Part shown: one piece after another, positions 9,058 to 18,128 of the stretch
Layout of the letters: each line of letters begins with the position of its first letter
How positions within the stretch are numbered: position 1 is the first letter of the stretch
NCBI GenBank assembly: GCA_965206355.1
Contig: OZ242212.1
Location: forward strand, 1,426,001-1,490,000
Origin: Spongiihabitans sp965206355
GTDB lineage: Bacteria > Pseudomonadota > Gammaproteobacteria > Arenicellales > Poriferihabitantaceae
Direction of reading: 5' to 3'
Length of the DNA: 64,000 nt
Notes under the pieces: generated by a model
Database searches by the model: none
What the model saw: only the letters and a program-made list of their open reading frames with translations
What the model was told of the DNA's origin: nothing
Made by a program: the position numbers and the translations under genes

Positions 9058-9573
9058 ATGGCAGTACGAGAAATTTTAATCTATCCGGATGCGCGACTTA
9101 GAATCAAGTCTGGTCCGGTTACCGAGTTTGGCAAAGATCTGGAAAAACAGGTCAAGGATATGGCGGAAACGATGTATAGTGCGGCGGGTGTCGGTTTGGC
9201 AGCTATTCAGATTGGTGTGCCGAAACGGATTGTGGTTATGGATTTATCTGAAACTAAAGATGCGCTGCAGCTGTTCATCAATCCTGAAATTACCGACATT
9301 GAAGGGCTGGTCGAAACCGAGGAGGGTTGTTTGTCGGTGCCCGGGGTGGTGGCTGCGGTGCAGCGTGTGGCAAAGGTGAGGATACGGGCGCAGGACATTA
9401 ACGGTCAGCCCTTTGAGTTGGAAGCGGACGAACTGTTGTCGGTTTGTATTCAGCATGAAGTTGATCATCTTAATGGTAAGGTATTTGTCGATTATCTTTC
9501 CCGCTTAAAACAGGATCGAGTTCGTAAGAAACTCAGCAAAGAAACACGATCGTCCAATAGCGAGGCGGCGTAA
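9058..9573 (+). CDS. def: Peptide deformylase
   Basis: 171 aa. It removes the formyl group from the N-terminal methionine of new proteins. All three metal-site motifs are present: GVGLAAIQ (44-51), EEGCLS with metal-ligand C91 (88-93) and HEVDH (133-137). It is the first gene of the common def-fmt-rsmB-trkA block, and a 278 bp non-coding gap before it probably holds the promoter. Confidence 0.97.
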   Translation: MAVREILIYPDARLRIKSGPVTEFGKDLEKQVKDMAETMYSAAGVGLAAIQIGVPKRIVVMDLSETKDALQLFINPEITDIEGLVETEEGCLSVPGVVAAVQRVAKVRIRAQDINGQPFELEADELLSVCIQHEVDHLNGKVFVDYLSRLKQDRVRKKLSKETRSSNSEAA

Positions 9574-9595
9574 TACGCTTAACCGAAATTAGCTG

Positions 9596-10528
9596 ATGCG
9601 AGTGGTTTTTGCGGGAACCCCTGACTTTTCGGTGCCCAGTCTTGAGGCATTGATGGCGTTGTCATTCGTTGAACTGGTGGCCGTTTATACGCAACCAGAT
9701 CGGGCGGCGGGGCGCGGTCAAAAACGGCGTGCAAGCCCGATTAAGTGTCTGGCACTCGAACAGGGTTTAATGGTTTGCCAACCGCAATCGTTTAATGACC
9801 CGGCAGTGATTGAACAGCTTGGCGAATTTAATGCCGATCTGATGTTGGTGGTGGCTTATGGTCTGTTGTTGCCTGCGTCGGTATTACAGCTTCCTCGTCT
9901 CGGTTGCGTGAATGTGCATGCATCATTGTTACCACGTTGGCGCGGTGCCGCGCCGATTCAGCGGGCGATTGCGGCTGGTGATCAAACGAGCGGAATAACG
10001 CTGATGCAAATGCAACCGCGCTTAGACAGTGGTGCTATTTTGGTGCAGTCAGCAATCGCAATTACTGATCAGGAAAGCGGCGGATCGCTGCACGACAAGT
10101 TATCCCTGTTGGGAGGTGAAATGATTAGCCGTAGCTTGAGGCAGATTGGTGCGCAATCACTCGAAGCGGTCGAGCAGGATGAGCGATTAGTCACTTATGC
10201 GAGCAAATTGAGCAAGTGCGAATCTGCATTGGACTGGCGGCAAAGCGCATTGAGTCTGGAACGCAAGGTACGGGCTTTTAATCCCTTGCCGATGTGTACC
10301 GCAACACTGGGTGATATGACGCTCAGAATTATACAGGCCAGCCATATTGTCAGCCCAAACAGTGGCAAGATAGGGCAGGTTGTGCGTGCTGATAATAGCG
10401 GTGTGGTGGTGCAGAGCGGACACGGGCAGCTTAATCTGCAAGTGTTGCAAAAACCCGGTGGTAAGGTGCTGGCAGTTGCCGATTTTTTGAATGGATTGCC
10501 GATTACTGTCGGCAGCGTATTTAGCTGA
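9596..10528 (+). CDS. fmt: Methionyl-tRNA formyltransferase
   Basis: 310 aa. It formylates the initiator Met-tRNA with 10-formyl-H4folate. The N-terminal Rossmann-like domain begins at MRVVFAGTPDFSV, and the formyl-transfer site segment NVHASLLPRWRGAAPIQ lies near residue 110. A C-terminal anticodon/OB-type domain follows (from about residue 205). It starts 22 bp after def, the normal operon partner. Confidence 0.97.
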   Translation: MRVVFAGTPDFSVPSLEALMALSFVELVAVYTQPDRAAGRGQKRRASPIKCLALEQGLMVCQPQSFNDPAVIEQLGEFNADLMLVVAYGLLLPASVLQLPRLGCVNVHASLLPRWRGAAPIQRAIAAGDQTSGITLMQMQPRLDSGAILVQSAIAITDQESGGSLHDKLSLLGGEMISRSLRQIGAQSLEAVEQDERLVTYASKLSKCESALDWRQSALSLERKVRAFNPLPMCTATLGDMTLRIIQASHIVSPNSGKIGQVVRADNSGVVVQSGHGQLNLQVLQKPGGKVLAVADFLNGLPITVGSVFS

Positions 10529-10541
10529 TGCCACCGAGACG

Positions 10542-11861
10542 ATGATGCAACTAACGATGGCAGCCGCGCGGGTATTGCGCGGAGTGATTGATCAGGGGCT
10601 TGCGCTCGACCGTGCTGTGGAAGAGCTGGTAGCGGATTTTAACGGCAACCTTTCTGAACTCAAAGAAATCACATTTGGGGGATGTCGTTTTTACATTTAT
10701 CTGGAGCGTATCGTTTCTGCCTTGTTGCAAAAACCTATTAAAGAACGCGATCGTATCGTGCATTTTCTGTTGGTGTGCGCGCTTTATCAAATCGAATTTA
10801 TGCGTGTTCCCGATTATGCTGTGGTCAATGAAAGCGTGGACTCGTTGGAGAATACCCGACAATCTTGGGCGAAGAGCCTAACGAATGCGGTGCTTAGAAA
10901 TTTCATCAGAAAAAAAGCGCGCATCATTCAGAGCATCAAGCAGCAGCATAGCCAGCATGAGCATATTATTCAGGCGTTTCCACAACATCTGTATGATCGT
11001 ATAAAACGGGATTGGGCAAAAGATTATCCGGCAATTATTAGCGCATCCAACGAAAAACCGCCGTTGACCCTACGTATCAATCAGCAGCTTACCAGCCGTT
11101 CTGACGTGGAAGCTGAATTTCAAAAAAAAGGTATGGATTACCGATTAACCGACAATGATCTGGGCATAATCCTCAGTAATCCGATTGCGGTCAATCAGAT
11201 ACCCGGATTTGCGCAAGGTCTGTTGTCAGTACAGGATGAGTCGGCACAAATCATTGTCGAAGCAATGAGCTTATCGCCCGGGCAGCGGCTACTTGATGGC
11301 TGTGCAGCACCCGGAGGAAAGACCTGTCTGATGTTAGAGTCTCAAGCCGATTTGGCTGTTTTGCTGGCGGTTGATTTGCCCGACCGTATCAGCGCAATTC
11401 AACACAATCTTGAACGCTTAAAACTGCATCAACGCAATCCGCAGACCACGCTGATTGCGGCAGATTTGCTGAACCCCTCGGCATGGTGGGATGGTCAACA
11501 GTTTGATCGGATTTTGCTGGATGCGCCCTGTTCGGGTAGCGGTATAATACGCCGACACCCGGACATTAAACATCGAAGACGCTTGTCCGATATTGAAAAA
11601 TTTGCTGATCAACAACTAGCGATGCTCAATTCGGTGTGGCCACTACTCAAGCCTGGAGGGAAGATGCTGTATGTTACCTGTTCGATTTTTCGGACAGAAA
11701 ATGACGATGTCATTGCGAGATTTATACAAGAGCGAGCGGATTTTGAATTACAATGCCTCAACGAGAAATTTGGTATGGCATCGGTATTTGGGCGACAACG
11801 ATTACCCGGTGTGCATTCAGGCGATGGCTTCTATTATTGTGGCTTGCATAAAACACAATAA
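10542..11861 (+). CDS. rsmB: 16S rRNA (cytosine-967-C5)-methyltransferase
   Basis: 439 aa from the ATG at 10542. A longer frame starting at 10491 would overlap fmt and add a poorly conserved extension. The N-terminal NusB-like RNA-binding domain covers residues ~1-135. The SAM-binding methyltransferase domain follows, with DGCAAPGGKT, LLDAPCSGSGIIRRHPDIK (Pro-Cys active site) and the second catalytic cysteine in YVTCSI. It modifies C967 of 16S rRNA. It sits between fmt and trkA as in many gammaproteobacteria. Confidence 0.94.
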   Translation: MMQLTMAAARVLRGVIDQGLALDRAVEELVADFNGNLSELKEITFGGCRFYIYLERIVSALLQKPIKERDRIVHFLLVCALYQIEFMRVPDYAVVNESVDSLENTRQSWAKSLTNAVLRNFIRKKARIIQSIKQQHSQHEHIIQAFPQHLYDRIKRDWAKDYPAIISASNEKPPLTLRINQQLTSRSDVEAEFQKKGMDYRLTDNDLGIILSNPIAVNQIPGFAQGLLSVQDESAQIIVEAMSLSPGQRLLDGCAAPGGKTCLMLESQADLAVLLAVDLPDRISAIQHNLERLKLHQRNPQTTLIAADLLNPSAWWDGQQFDRILLDAPCSGSGIIRRHPDIKHRRRLSDIEKFADQQLAMLNSVWPLLKPGGKMLYVTCSIFRTENDDVIARFIQERADFELQCLNEKFGMASVFGRQRLPGVHSGDGFYYCGLHKTQ

Positions 11862-11913
11862 TGGGCGCAATGATGCCTCCAATAATGGATAGCAAAATTT
11901 CACAAATACATTT

Positions 11914-13290
11914 ATGAAAATAACCATTCTCGGTGGTGGGCAGGTCGGTGCGTCCATTGCCGAAATTCTTTCAAAAGAAGAAAACGATATTACGGTGGTT
12001 GATCGCAACCGCGCAATTCTGGAACCCATGCAGGAGCGAATGGACATCCGCACCGTACACGGTGACGCTTCTTCTCCGGAAGTGCTGAAACAGGCGGGGG
12101 TGGACGATGTTGACTTGATGTTGGCAGTTACCAATTCCGATGAAGTTAATATGGTCGCCTGTCAGGTCGCTCATACCCTGTTTCATACGCCAGTGAAAAT
12201 TGCGCGGGTACGCTCTGCCAGTTATTTGGCGTATCCGCAATTATTTTGTAAGGAATCTATTCCGATTGATGTCATTATCAGTCCGGAACAAATTCTTAAT
12301 AATCAGATTCAACGATTGATTGAATATCCGGGGGCGTTACAGGTTATTGATTTTGCTAATGGAAAAATCCGCTTGGTCGCGCTGAAGGCGTACTATGGTG
12401 GCGCGTTGGTAGGTCATGAGTTGAAGGATCTTAAAGATCACCTGCCTACGGTAACGACTCGGGTTGCCGCAATATACCGACAAAATCGTGCCATTATACC
12501 GACTGGAAAGACCGTTATTGAAGCGGATGATGAGGTGTTTTTTATTGCCACCCATGAAGACATCAAAACCGTGATGCAGGAACTGCGCAGCATAGAAGAA
12601 GCCGGCAAAAAGGTGATTATTGCGGGTGCGGGTAACATTGGCTTGCGATTGGCGCAATCGCTGGAACATAACGGTTATCAGGTCAAGCTGATTGAACGTG
12701 ATGCGGGGCGTGCGCGTCGGGTATCGGAACAGTTGCAAGATACTGTTGTTTTGCAGGGTGATGCGGCTGATGAAGAATTGTTACGACAGGAGAACATTAA
12801 TAATATGGAGTTATTCTGTTCGCTGACTAACGAGGATGAGGCAAATATTTTGTCTGCAATGCTGGCAAAGCGTCTCGGTGCGCGGCGCGCCATGGCGATT
12901 GTAAATCGTGCTGCCTATATTGATCTGATTGAAAGCAGTGTTTTGGACATTGCCATATCTCCGCGACTTTCAACGGTGAGCGCACTGCTGTCCCATGTCA
13001 GAAGGGGTGATGTGGTGGCGGCGCATTCTCTGCGACGGGGGGTTGCTGAAGCGATTGAAGCCGTAGTTCACGGTGATCGCAAAACTTCAAAGATTGTCGG
13101 CAAAAAATTGACCGACATCAAACTTCCGGACGGTGCAACAATCGGCGCAATTATGCGTAATGATGAATTGCTCTGTCTGGAGGATGATGCCATCATCAAG
13201 GAGGGTGATCACGTTATCATATTCGTTATTGATAAACGTAAAATTCCAGATGTGGAAAAATTATTTCAGGTGTCGGCGGCGTTTTTCTAG
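11914..13290 (+). CDS. trkA: Trk potassium uptake system NAD-binding regulatory protein
   Basis: 458 aa with two tandem RCK repeats. The first Rossmann motif is ILGGGQVGASIAEIL at the N-terminus and the second is IIAGAGNIGLRLAQSL near residue 234, each followed by a TrkA-C domain. It binds NAD(H) and gates the TrkH potassium channel at the cytoplasmic face. trkH follows after 8 bp, so they are co-transcribed. Confidence 0.96.
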   Translation: MKITILGGGQVGASIAEILSKEENDITVVDRNRAILEPMQERMDIRTVHGDASSPEVLKQAGVDDVDLMLAVTNSDEVNMVACQVAHTLFHTPVKIARVRSASYLAYPQLFCKESIPIDVIISPEQILNNQIQRLIEYPGALQVIDFANGKIRLVALKAYYGGALVGHELKDLKDHLPTVTTRVAAIYRQNRAIIPTGKTVIEADDEVFFIATHEDIKTVMQELRSIEEAGKKVIIAGAGNIGLRLAQSLEHNGYQVKLIERDAGRARRVSEQLQDTVVLQGDAADEELLRQENINNMELFCSLTNEDEANILSAMLAKRLGARRAMAIVNRAAYIDLIESSVLDIAISPRLSTVSALLSHVRRGDVVAAHSLRRGVAEAIEAVVHGDRKTSKIVGKKLTDIKLPDGATIGAIMRNDELLCLEDDAIIKEGDHVIIFVIDKRKIPDVEKLFQVSAAFF

Positions 13291-13298
13291 GGTATTTG

Positions 13299-14753
13299 AT
13301 GATGCAAATCCTCGGCATTATGAAAATACTCGGCATACTGATTGGATTATTCGGTAGCACCTTGATGGCACCGATTGCGGTGTCGCTGTGGTATGTCGAT
13401 CAAGCCGAGCAAGCCTTTATTGGGTCGTTGGTGATTATTTCAGTCGCTGGTGTGATGTGTTGGTTTCCTGCCCGACATTATCGCGGAACTCTGCGGTTGC
13501 GGGATGGTTTTCTCATTGTGGTGTTAATCTGGGTGGTATTGTCAGTCATGGCAGGTATTCCATTGTTATTGATCAATAATCCCGATTTACGGGTTATTGA
13601 TGCGATGTTTGAATCTGCCTCTGCGCTGACCACGACCGGCGCCACTATTTTGTCGGCTATTGATGAGCTACCGCAGTCAGTTTTGTTCTATCGCCAACAA
13701 TTGCAATGGCTGGGTGGTATGGGAATTATTGTGCTTGCTGTTGCCGTTATGCCAGCACTTGGGGTCGGTGGTATGCAGCTTTATCGCGCTGAAACTCCGG
13801 GTCCCATGAAAGACAATAAGCTTACTCCGCGAATCACCGAAACGGCTAAGGCGATATGGCGTATTTATCTCGGTTTGACGGTTGTTTGTGGATTGGCATA
13901 TTATTTGGCAGGAATGACTGTTTTTGATGCCATAGGGCATGCCTTCTCAACCGTTGCCATCGGTGGTTTCTCGACCCACGATGCCAGTCTGGGTTATTTT
14001 CAGAGCAATGCGGTCAATTTAGTGGCAACGGTTTTTATGTTGTTAGCAGGGCTGAATTTTGCCCTGCATTTTTCCGCATTCAGATACCGGCGCATCGCCA
14101 TATACCTACAAGACCCCGAAGCAAAAACCTATTTTGGATTGATATTATTAACCACTGTTCTTGTCGTTACAATGTTGCATTATCATCAGCTTTATTGGCA
14201 GTTGAGCGATAACATTATTCAGAGCATTGTTCAGGTCGTTTCCATTGTAACCACCACCGGATTCACCACTACGAATTTTTCAATCTGGCCGGTGTTTGTG
14301 CCGATATTGCTTATTTTATTGAGTAGCGTGGGGGGGTGTGCCGGCTCGACTGCTGGCGGTATGAAAGTGATTCGGGTGATGCTGTTGTTCAAACAAGGCG
14401 CGAGGGAAATTTCAAAATTAGTTCATCCCAGCGCACTGATTTCCATTAAGCTGGGCGGCAAACCGGTATCTGATAATGTGGTGAATGCGGTATGGGGATT
14501 CCTTTCCCTATACATTTTTAGCTATACCATCTTGCTTATCATCATGCTGGCTACGGGCGTGGATTTGGTAACGGCATTTTCAGCGGTTGCCGCTTGTTTG
14601 AATAATCTCGGGCCCGGACTGGGCGAGGTATCGCAAAACTACACCACCATCACCGATACCGGAAAAATCGTGCTGACCTTTGCGATGTTGCTTGGCAGGC
14701 TGGAGTTGTTTGCATTGTTAGTGCTGTTTTCACCAGTGTTTTGGAAAGGCTGA
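13299..14753 (+). CDS. trkH: Trk/Ktr potassium uptake protein, channel subunit
   Basis: 484 aa from the ATG at 13299; the frame also opens at a TTG three bases earlier. Many hydrophobic helices. The pore-type loops carry SALTTTGAT, STVAIGGFST, VTTTGFTTTNF and LNNLGPGLG, the four selectivity-filter regions of the SKT superfamily. It imports K+ together with TrkA, encoded immediately upstream. It ends the def-fmt-rsmB-trkA-trkH block. Confidence 0.95.
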   Translation: MMQILGIMKILGILIGLFGSTLMAPIAVSLWYVDQAEQAFIGSLVIISVAGVMCWFPARHYRGTLRLRDGFLIVVLIWVVLSVMAGIPLLLINNPDLRVIDAMFESASALTTTGATILSAIDELPQSVLFYRQQLQWLGGMGIIVLAVAVMPALGVGGMQLYRAETPGPMKDNKLTPRITETAKAIWRIYLGLTVVCGLAYYLAGMTVFDAIGHAFSTVAIGGFSTHDASLGYFQSNAVNLVATVFMLLAGLNFALHFSAFRYRRIAIYLQDPEAKTYFGLILLTTVLVVTMLHYHQLYWQLSDNIIQSIVQVVSIVTTTGFTTTNFSIWPVFVPILLILLSSVGGCAGSTAGGMKVIRVMLLFKQGAREISKLVHPSALISIKLGGKPVSDNVVNAVWGFLSLYIFSYTILLIIMLATGVDLVTAFSAVAACLNNLGPGLGEVSQNYTTITDTGKIVLTFAMLLGRLELFALLVLFSPVFWKG

Positions 14754-14800
14754 TTGGCACGGCGAGAGCCGCGCTTCCCTCAAAACTCAGGGATGCGTAA

Positions 14801-14940
14801 TCGGTGTTGTCTTGTTGGATTATTCATAGTCGGTTTTATCGCAGAACTACCGATACGATAACCCTTTAATGCCATAATCTATATGTTGATATTGCACTTC
14901 ATTTACTCATCACCATAGTGCAATGTTTCTGAACTTATAC
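14801..14940 (+). repeat. 140 bp dispersed repeat, copy A
   Basis: This stretch is nearly identical, in inverted orientation, to 48762-48903, with only a few mismatches and small indels over about 140 bp. It contains an internal hairpin (ATTGCACT / AGTGCAAT with an 18-nt loop). It encodes nothing recognisable. It lies just after trkH and ends 15 bp before MITE copy 2. It may be a decayed insertion-sequence end or a second non-autonomous element family. Confidence 0.8.
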
Positions 14941-14955
14941 AGCACTAAATTAAAT

Positions 14956-15094
14956 GAGACCTTTGCACGAAAGCCATTTCACCTCCATGCTACGTTAAAA
15001 ACGTACTCACTCGGTCATTTATAAGCATAAACTCCCTCATTGCGTGCGTTTTTGCCTTGCCTAAAAGCGAAATCATCTTCCGTGCAAAGGTCTC
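14956..15094 (-). mobile_element. MITE copy 2 (139 bp, short class)
   Basis: Complete copy with intact termini GAGACCTTTGCACG at one end and CGTGCAAAGGTCTC at the other. The flanks read TAAAT on both sides, a 5 bp target duplication. It lies in the spacer between the convergent trkH and tolC-like genes. Confidence 0.92.
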
Positions 15095-15288
15095 TAAATA
15101 TCAATATTCAGAAGCTGTCGTAAACGACAGTTAGCAAGGGTTGTATGATTATGCAGATAGAGGTTCTCCCTGCCAGAATGGGCAACAACAAAGATATAGA
15201 TTTTGGAGAGGTATTGGGGGGAGGTATTGAGTTGGGTTGAGCGTAAGCGGCGAATAAACTCGGATTGTTGTGGGTGATTTCCCCGAGA

Positions 15289-16605
15289 TTATTGCGACAG
15301 CCAACCGTTGACGTGTTGGATGTCTTCCTCGTCCAATTGTCCGGCAGACATTTCCAATTCAAGCACGGCGAGAATGTAGTCATATCTTGCACGTAAAGCG
15401 TCGGTTCGGGAACGTGATAAATCTCGTTGGGCATCCAGAACATCAAGGTTTGTGGTCAGACCAGCACTAAAACCCTCTTCTTTCGCTTGCAAGGCACTTT
15501 CACCGGCAGTAACGGCATCAAGCAGTGCTTCAACCCGACTGAAGCCACTGGTTACGGCTAAAAATGCCGAAGTGGTTGCGCTTGACACCCGTCTGCGTGC
15601 TTGTTTCAGTAATTGTTCTTTGTGGTTATAGTCGAAACCAGCTTGTTGGGTTTTTAGATTGATGGTGCCGCCGAGATAAAGCGGCAGTTTCATAATCAAT
15701 GAGAGTGCGGAAGTGTTGATTGCCGAGGATGCGATGGGGTTGGATGAGGAAGCGGTACTCGCATCCAGACTGACTGTGGGTATTCGGTCGGCACGTTGCT
15801 TGTTTATTTCCTGTAATGCGATTTCCAGATTCAGTGTTTCCATCGCCAAGCTGATGTTGTGAGCAATCGCTTGCTTGATCCAGCCATCAATATCATTGGG
15901 AACAGGTAATTGCAGTGGTATGGAATCATTGAGAATGGACAACGCCTCTGGGGTAACACCGATGATTTGTTTGAGTGAGGCAATATCATTGTTAATCTGG
16001 TTTTGGGTCTGAATTTCATTGGCTTCAGCTAACTTAAATCGTGCTCGGGCATCAAATAAATCGGTCTGTGTCCCTAATCCAACGTCCAGTCGCTCTTGAG
16101 CAAGATCCATTTGTCGTTTAATCGCTATTTTTTCAAGATGGGCTACTCGCCGAGTATCTTGTGCTGCCAGCAGGTCGAAATAACGATTGGCAACACGCAG
16201 CATCAACTGTTGTTTAGCATCAAGCAAGCGCAAGCTGGAGATGCTGAGCTGATGTCGGCTCTGGGTGATGCCCAGTCGTTTTGATTTATCGTACAGGGGC
16301 AGATTGAGATTCAGGCTGATGGCATGGTCATCGCTGGTTTTTAGGGTTGCTGATTGATCAGATGTTTTACGACCAGCATGAGCAGTGGCAATAATGGATG
16401 GTCTAAAAGCAGCTTGAGCCAGAGGCAGATTGATACGGGCTGATTCGTGGTCAAGTACGGCAGCGTTATATTGCGGGTCATCAGCTAGTGCCAGCTTATA
16501 AATATCCCACAAATCTGCAGCATACGATTTTTCCGGTGTAACACAGGCAATGATTGCCCACAATACTGCCGATAAAGTATAAAACAGGGCTTGGGATTGA
16601 TACAT
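15289..16605 (-). CDS. tolC: TolC-family outer membrane efflux channel
   Basis: 438 aa. An N-terminal signal peptide (cleavage likely after SYA, near residue 29) leads into the first family block, LWDIYKLALADDPQYNAA. Two repeated OEP halves follow, with long helical segments. The second half has VTAGESALQAKEEGFSAGLTTNLDVLDAQRDL, a hallmark of TolC-type channels. It forms the outer membrane exit duct for type I secretion or RND pumps; the RND pump and adaptor at 18129-22372 are plausible partners, though in a separate unit. It lies 62 bp downstream of the pcm-like gene on the same strand, a common pairing. Confidence 0.9.
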   Translation of the reverse strand: MYQSQALFYTLSAVLWAIIACVTPEKSYAADLWDIYKLALADDPQYNAAVLDHESARINLPLAQAAFRPSIIATAHAGRKTSDQSATLKTSDDHAISLNLNLPLYDKSKRLGITQSRHQLSISSLRLLDAKQQLMLRVANRYFDLLAAQDTRRVAHLEKIAIKRQMDLAQERLDVGLGTQTDLFDARARFKLAEANEIQTQNQINNDIASLKQIIGVTPEALSILNDSIPLQLPVPNDIDGWIKQAIAHNISLAMETLNLEIALQEINKQRADRIPTVSLDASTASSSNPIASSAINTSALSLIMKLPLYLGGTINLKTQQAGFDYNHKEQLLKQARRRVSSATTSAFLAVTSGFSRVEALLDAVTAGESALQAKEEGFSAGLTTNLDVLDAQRDLSRSRTDALRARYDYILAVLELEMSAGQLDEEDIQHVNGWLSQ

Positions 16606-16631
16606 TATTTTAGTAGCCGGGGACCAGCAGG

Positions 16632-16695
16632 TGAAAGATGGTTTTTCGTCATTGTAATAGTCAGAGACTAGAAGATGAAAGACGGTTTTTCGTCA
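16632..16695. repeat. Short direct repeat at the end of the pcm-like gene
   Basis: A 20 bp sequence at 16676-16695 is repeated with one change at 16632-16651, 44 bp apart. The first unit covers the pcm-like C-terminal codons; the second lies just after the stop. Each carries a GACG/CGTC-type mini-stem around a T run. Probably a small local duplication. Confidence 0.5.
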
Positions 16696-17420
16696 ACATT
16701 AAGCAAGCGGGGTGCGCTGGTTTCAAACAGTGATTGTCGGCGGCACTGCTCAGGTTTATGCGCCGATCGATGTTCCGCTTCATCAGCCGCAGTAGCGCGA
16801 TAAATCACAACTTGCATCGCCGGATTATAACCCTCAATACCCACCACGCAACCCTCGGCATTAATCATATTGAGGAAGGTGTTGCCGATTTCGGGTACGG
16901 AACCAGTGATCAGCACCCGATCAAATTTCCAGCCATTTTCGTTGGCATTTTGATCGGTATATTGATCAACATATTGATTTGGGGCATGGCAAAATGCGAA
17001 ACAATCGCCCTCAATCAGTTGCACATTGCTGATGCCTGCCATCGCCAGATTGACGGCCGCCTGACGGGTTAATTGCGAGTCGATTTCGATGCTGGTAACG
17101 TGCTCACAAATAGTCGCTAGCAAAGCGGTCAGATAACCCGTACCCGTGCCAATTTCCAGAATCCGATGAGTCGGTTGCAGTTGCATCGACTCAATCATTC
17201 GAGCAGCGACTTTGGGTTCCAGCATGACCTTGTCGGCATCATCATCAGAAGCACCGCCAACAGGAATGGCAACATCAGCAAACGACAGCGACTTGTATTG
17301 GGCGGGTACAAAGTCTTCGCGGCGTACCTGACCCAAAGCGTTCAAGGTCTGCATCTGTAATACATTCCATGGACGGATTTGTTGTTCAATCATATTGGTG
17401 CGGGCAGTTTCGTAATCCAT
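16668..17420 (-). CDS. Protein-L-isoaspartate O-methyltransferase family protein
   Basis: 250 aa. It has the SAM-binding motif ILEIGTGTGYLTALLA and the family N-terminus (REDFVPAQYKSLSFADVAIPVG), but the segment that follows differs from classical Pcm. It resembles the group often found next to tolC. Classical members repair isoaspartyl damage in proteins; activity of this group is less certain. A polar insertion near residues 160-175, with repeated Asp-Gln/Tyr, is encoded by a short repetitive stretch and is not a normal family feature. The gene is read into the tolC-like gene. Confidence 0.85.
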   Translation of the reverse strand: MDYETARTNMIEQQIRPWNVLQMQTLNALGQVRREDFVPAQYKSLSFADVAIPVGGASDDDADKVMLEPKVAARMIESMQLQPTHRILEIGTGTGYLTALLATICEHVTSIEIDSQLTRQAAVNLAMAGISNVQLIEGDCFAFCHAPNQYVDQYTDQNANENGWKFDRVLITGSVPEIGNTFLNMINAEGCVVGIEGYNPAMQVVIYRATAADEAEHRSAHKPEQCRRQSLFETSAPRLLNVDEKPSFIF

Positions 17421-17818
17421 AAGGTGTTTTTAATGTTTGTTTGCTGTCCGTTTAGTGGGTGCTTTGATATTGACAGATGTTTATTTCATTAAACTCGCCG
17501 TAAATATAGCATTTTTCGAGCATTCTTTAAGTACATCATGTAAAAACTTACTGGGAATAAAATAGCATCAATCATTGGATGCTCAGTTTGAACAGTGATG
17601 GCACCGGCAAATGCGGTTACTTACGGCTAATAGGGATGCCGCCATAAATGTTCTTAATTAAGAGAACCTGCGATGAGATAAAAAGCCTTGCCTCGCCTAG
17701 GTCAATGATTTTAGCTAACATCTGCGTTATATAATGATCTCATAGCAAAGGCATTGGTTACTCGTACCGTAGGCTCTTCATGCACATGATTTGATTTATA
17801 ACCTTAAAGACATTCTCT
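17421..17818. other. Intergenic stretch without a recognised gene
   Basis: About 400 bp upstream of the pcm-like gene, AT-rich and with no convincing reading frame. The part nearest 17420 probably holds the promoter of the pcm-tolC unit, but no clear -35/-10 pair was found. Confidence 0.35.
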
Positions 17819-17957
17819 GAGACCTTTGCACGAAAGCCATTTCACCTGTATGCTGCGTTAAAAACGTACTCAATCGGTCATTTATAAGCATAAACTCCCT
17901 CATTCCGTGCGTTTTTGCCTTGCCTGAAAGCGAAATCATCTTCCGTGCAAAGATCTC
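17819..17957 (-). mobile_element. MITE copy 3 (139 bp, short class)
   Basis: Complete copy; one terminal base differs (AGATCTC instead of AGGTCTC). The flanks read TCTCT on both sides, a 5 bp target duplication. It lies between the pcm-like gene and the end of the RND pump gene. Confidence 0.92.
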
Positions 17958-18128
17958 TCTCTAAAATTTTATAATCTTGAGGTGTTGATATAATAATCTC
18001 TGCTGATTCTACTTCTTGGATAGTTTCTCATTTGCTCAAAATGCAAGTTGTAATATGTTGTTTTGTTACGATGTCACGTTGATTACGCGCCTCTTTACAG
18101 CTTGTGTCAAAATCGCTCTGTCACACAT

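Noticed and set aside
8907..9101. Small frame before def as a gene
   Set aside because: It runs into def in another frame, has no family match and no distinct ribosome site.
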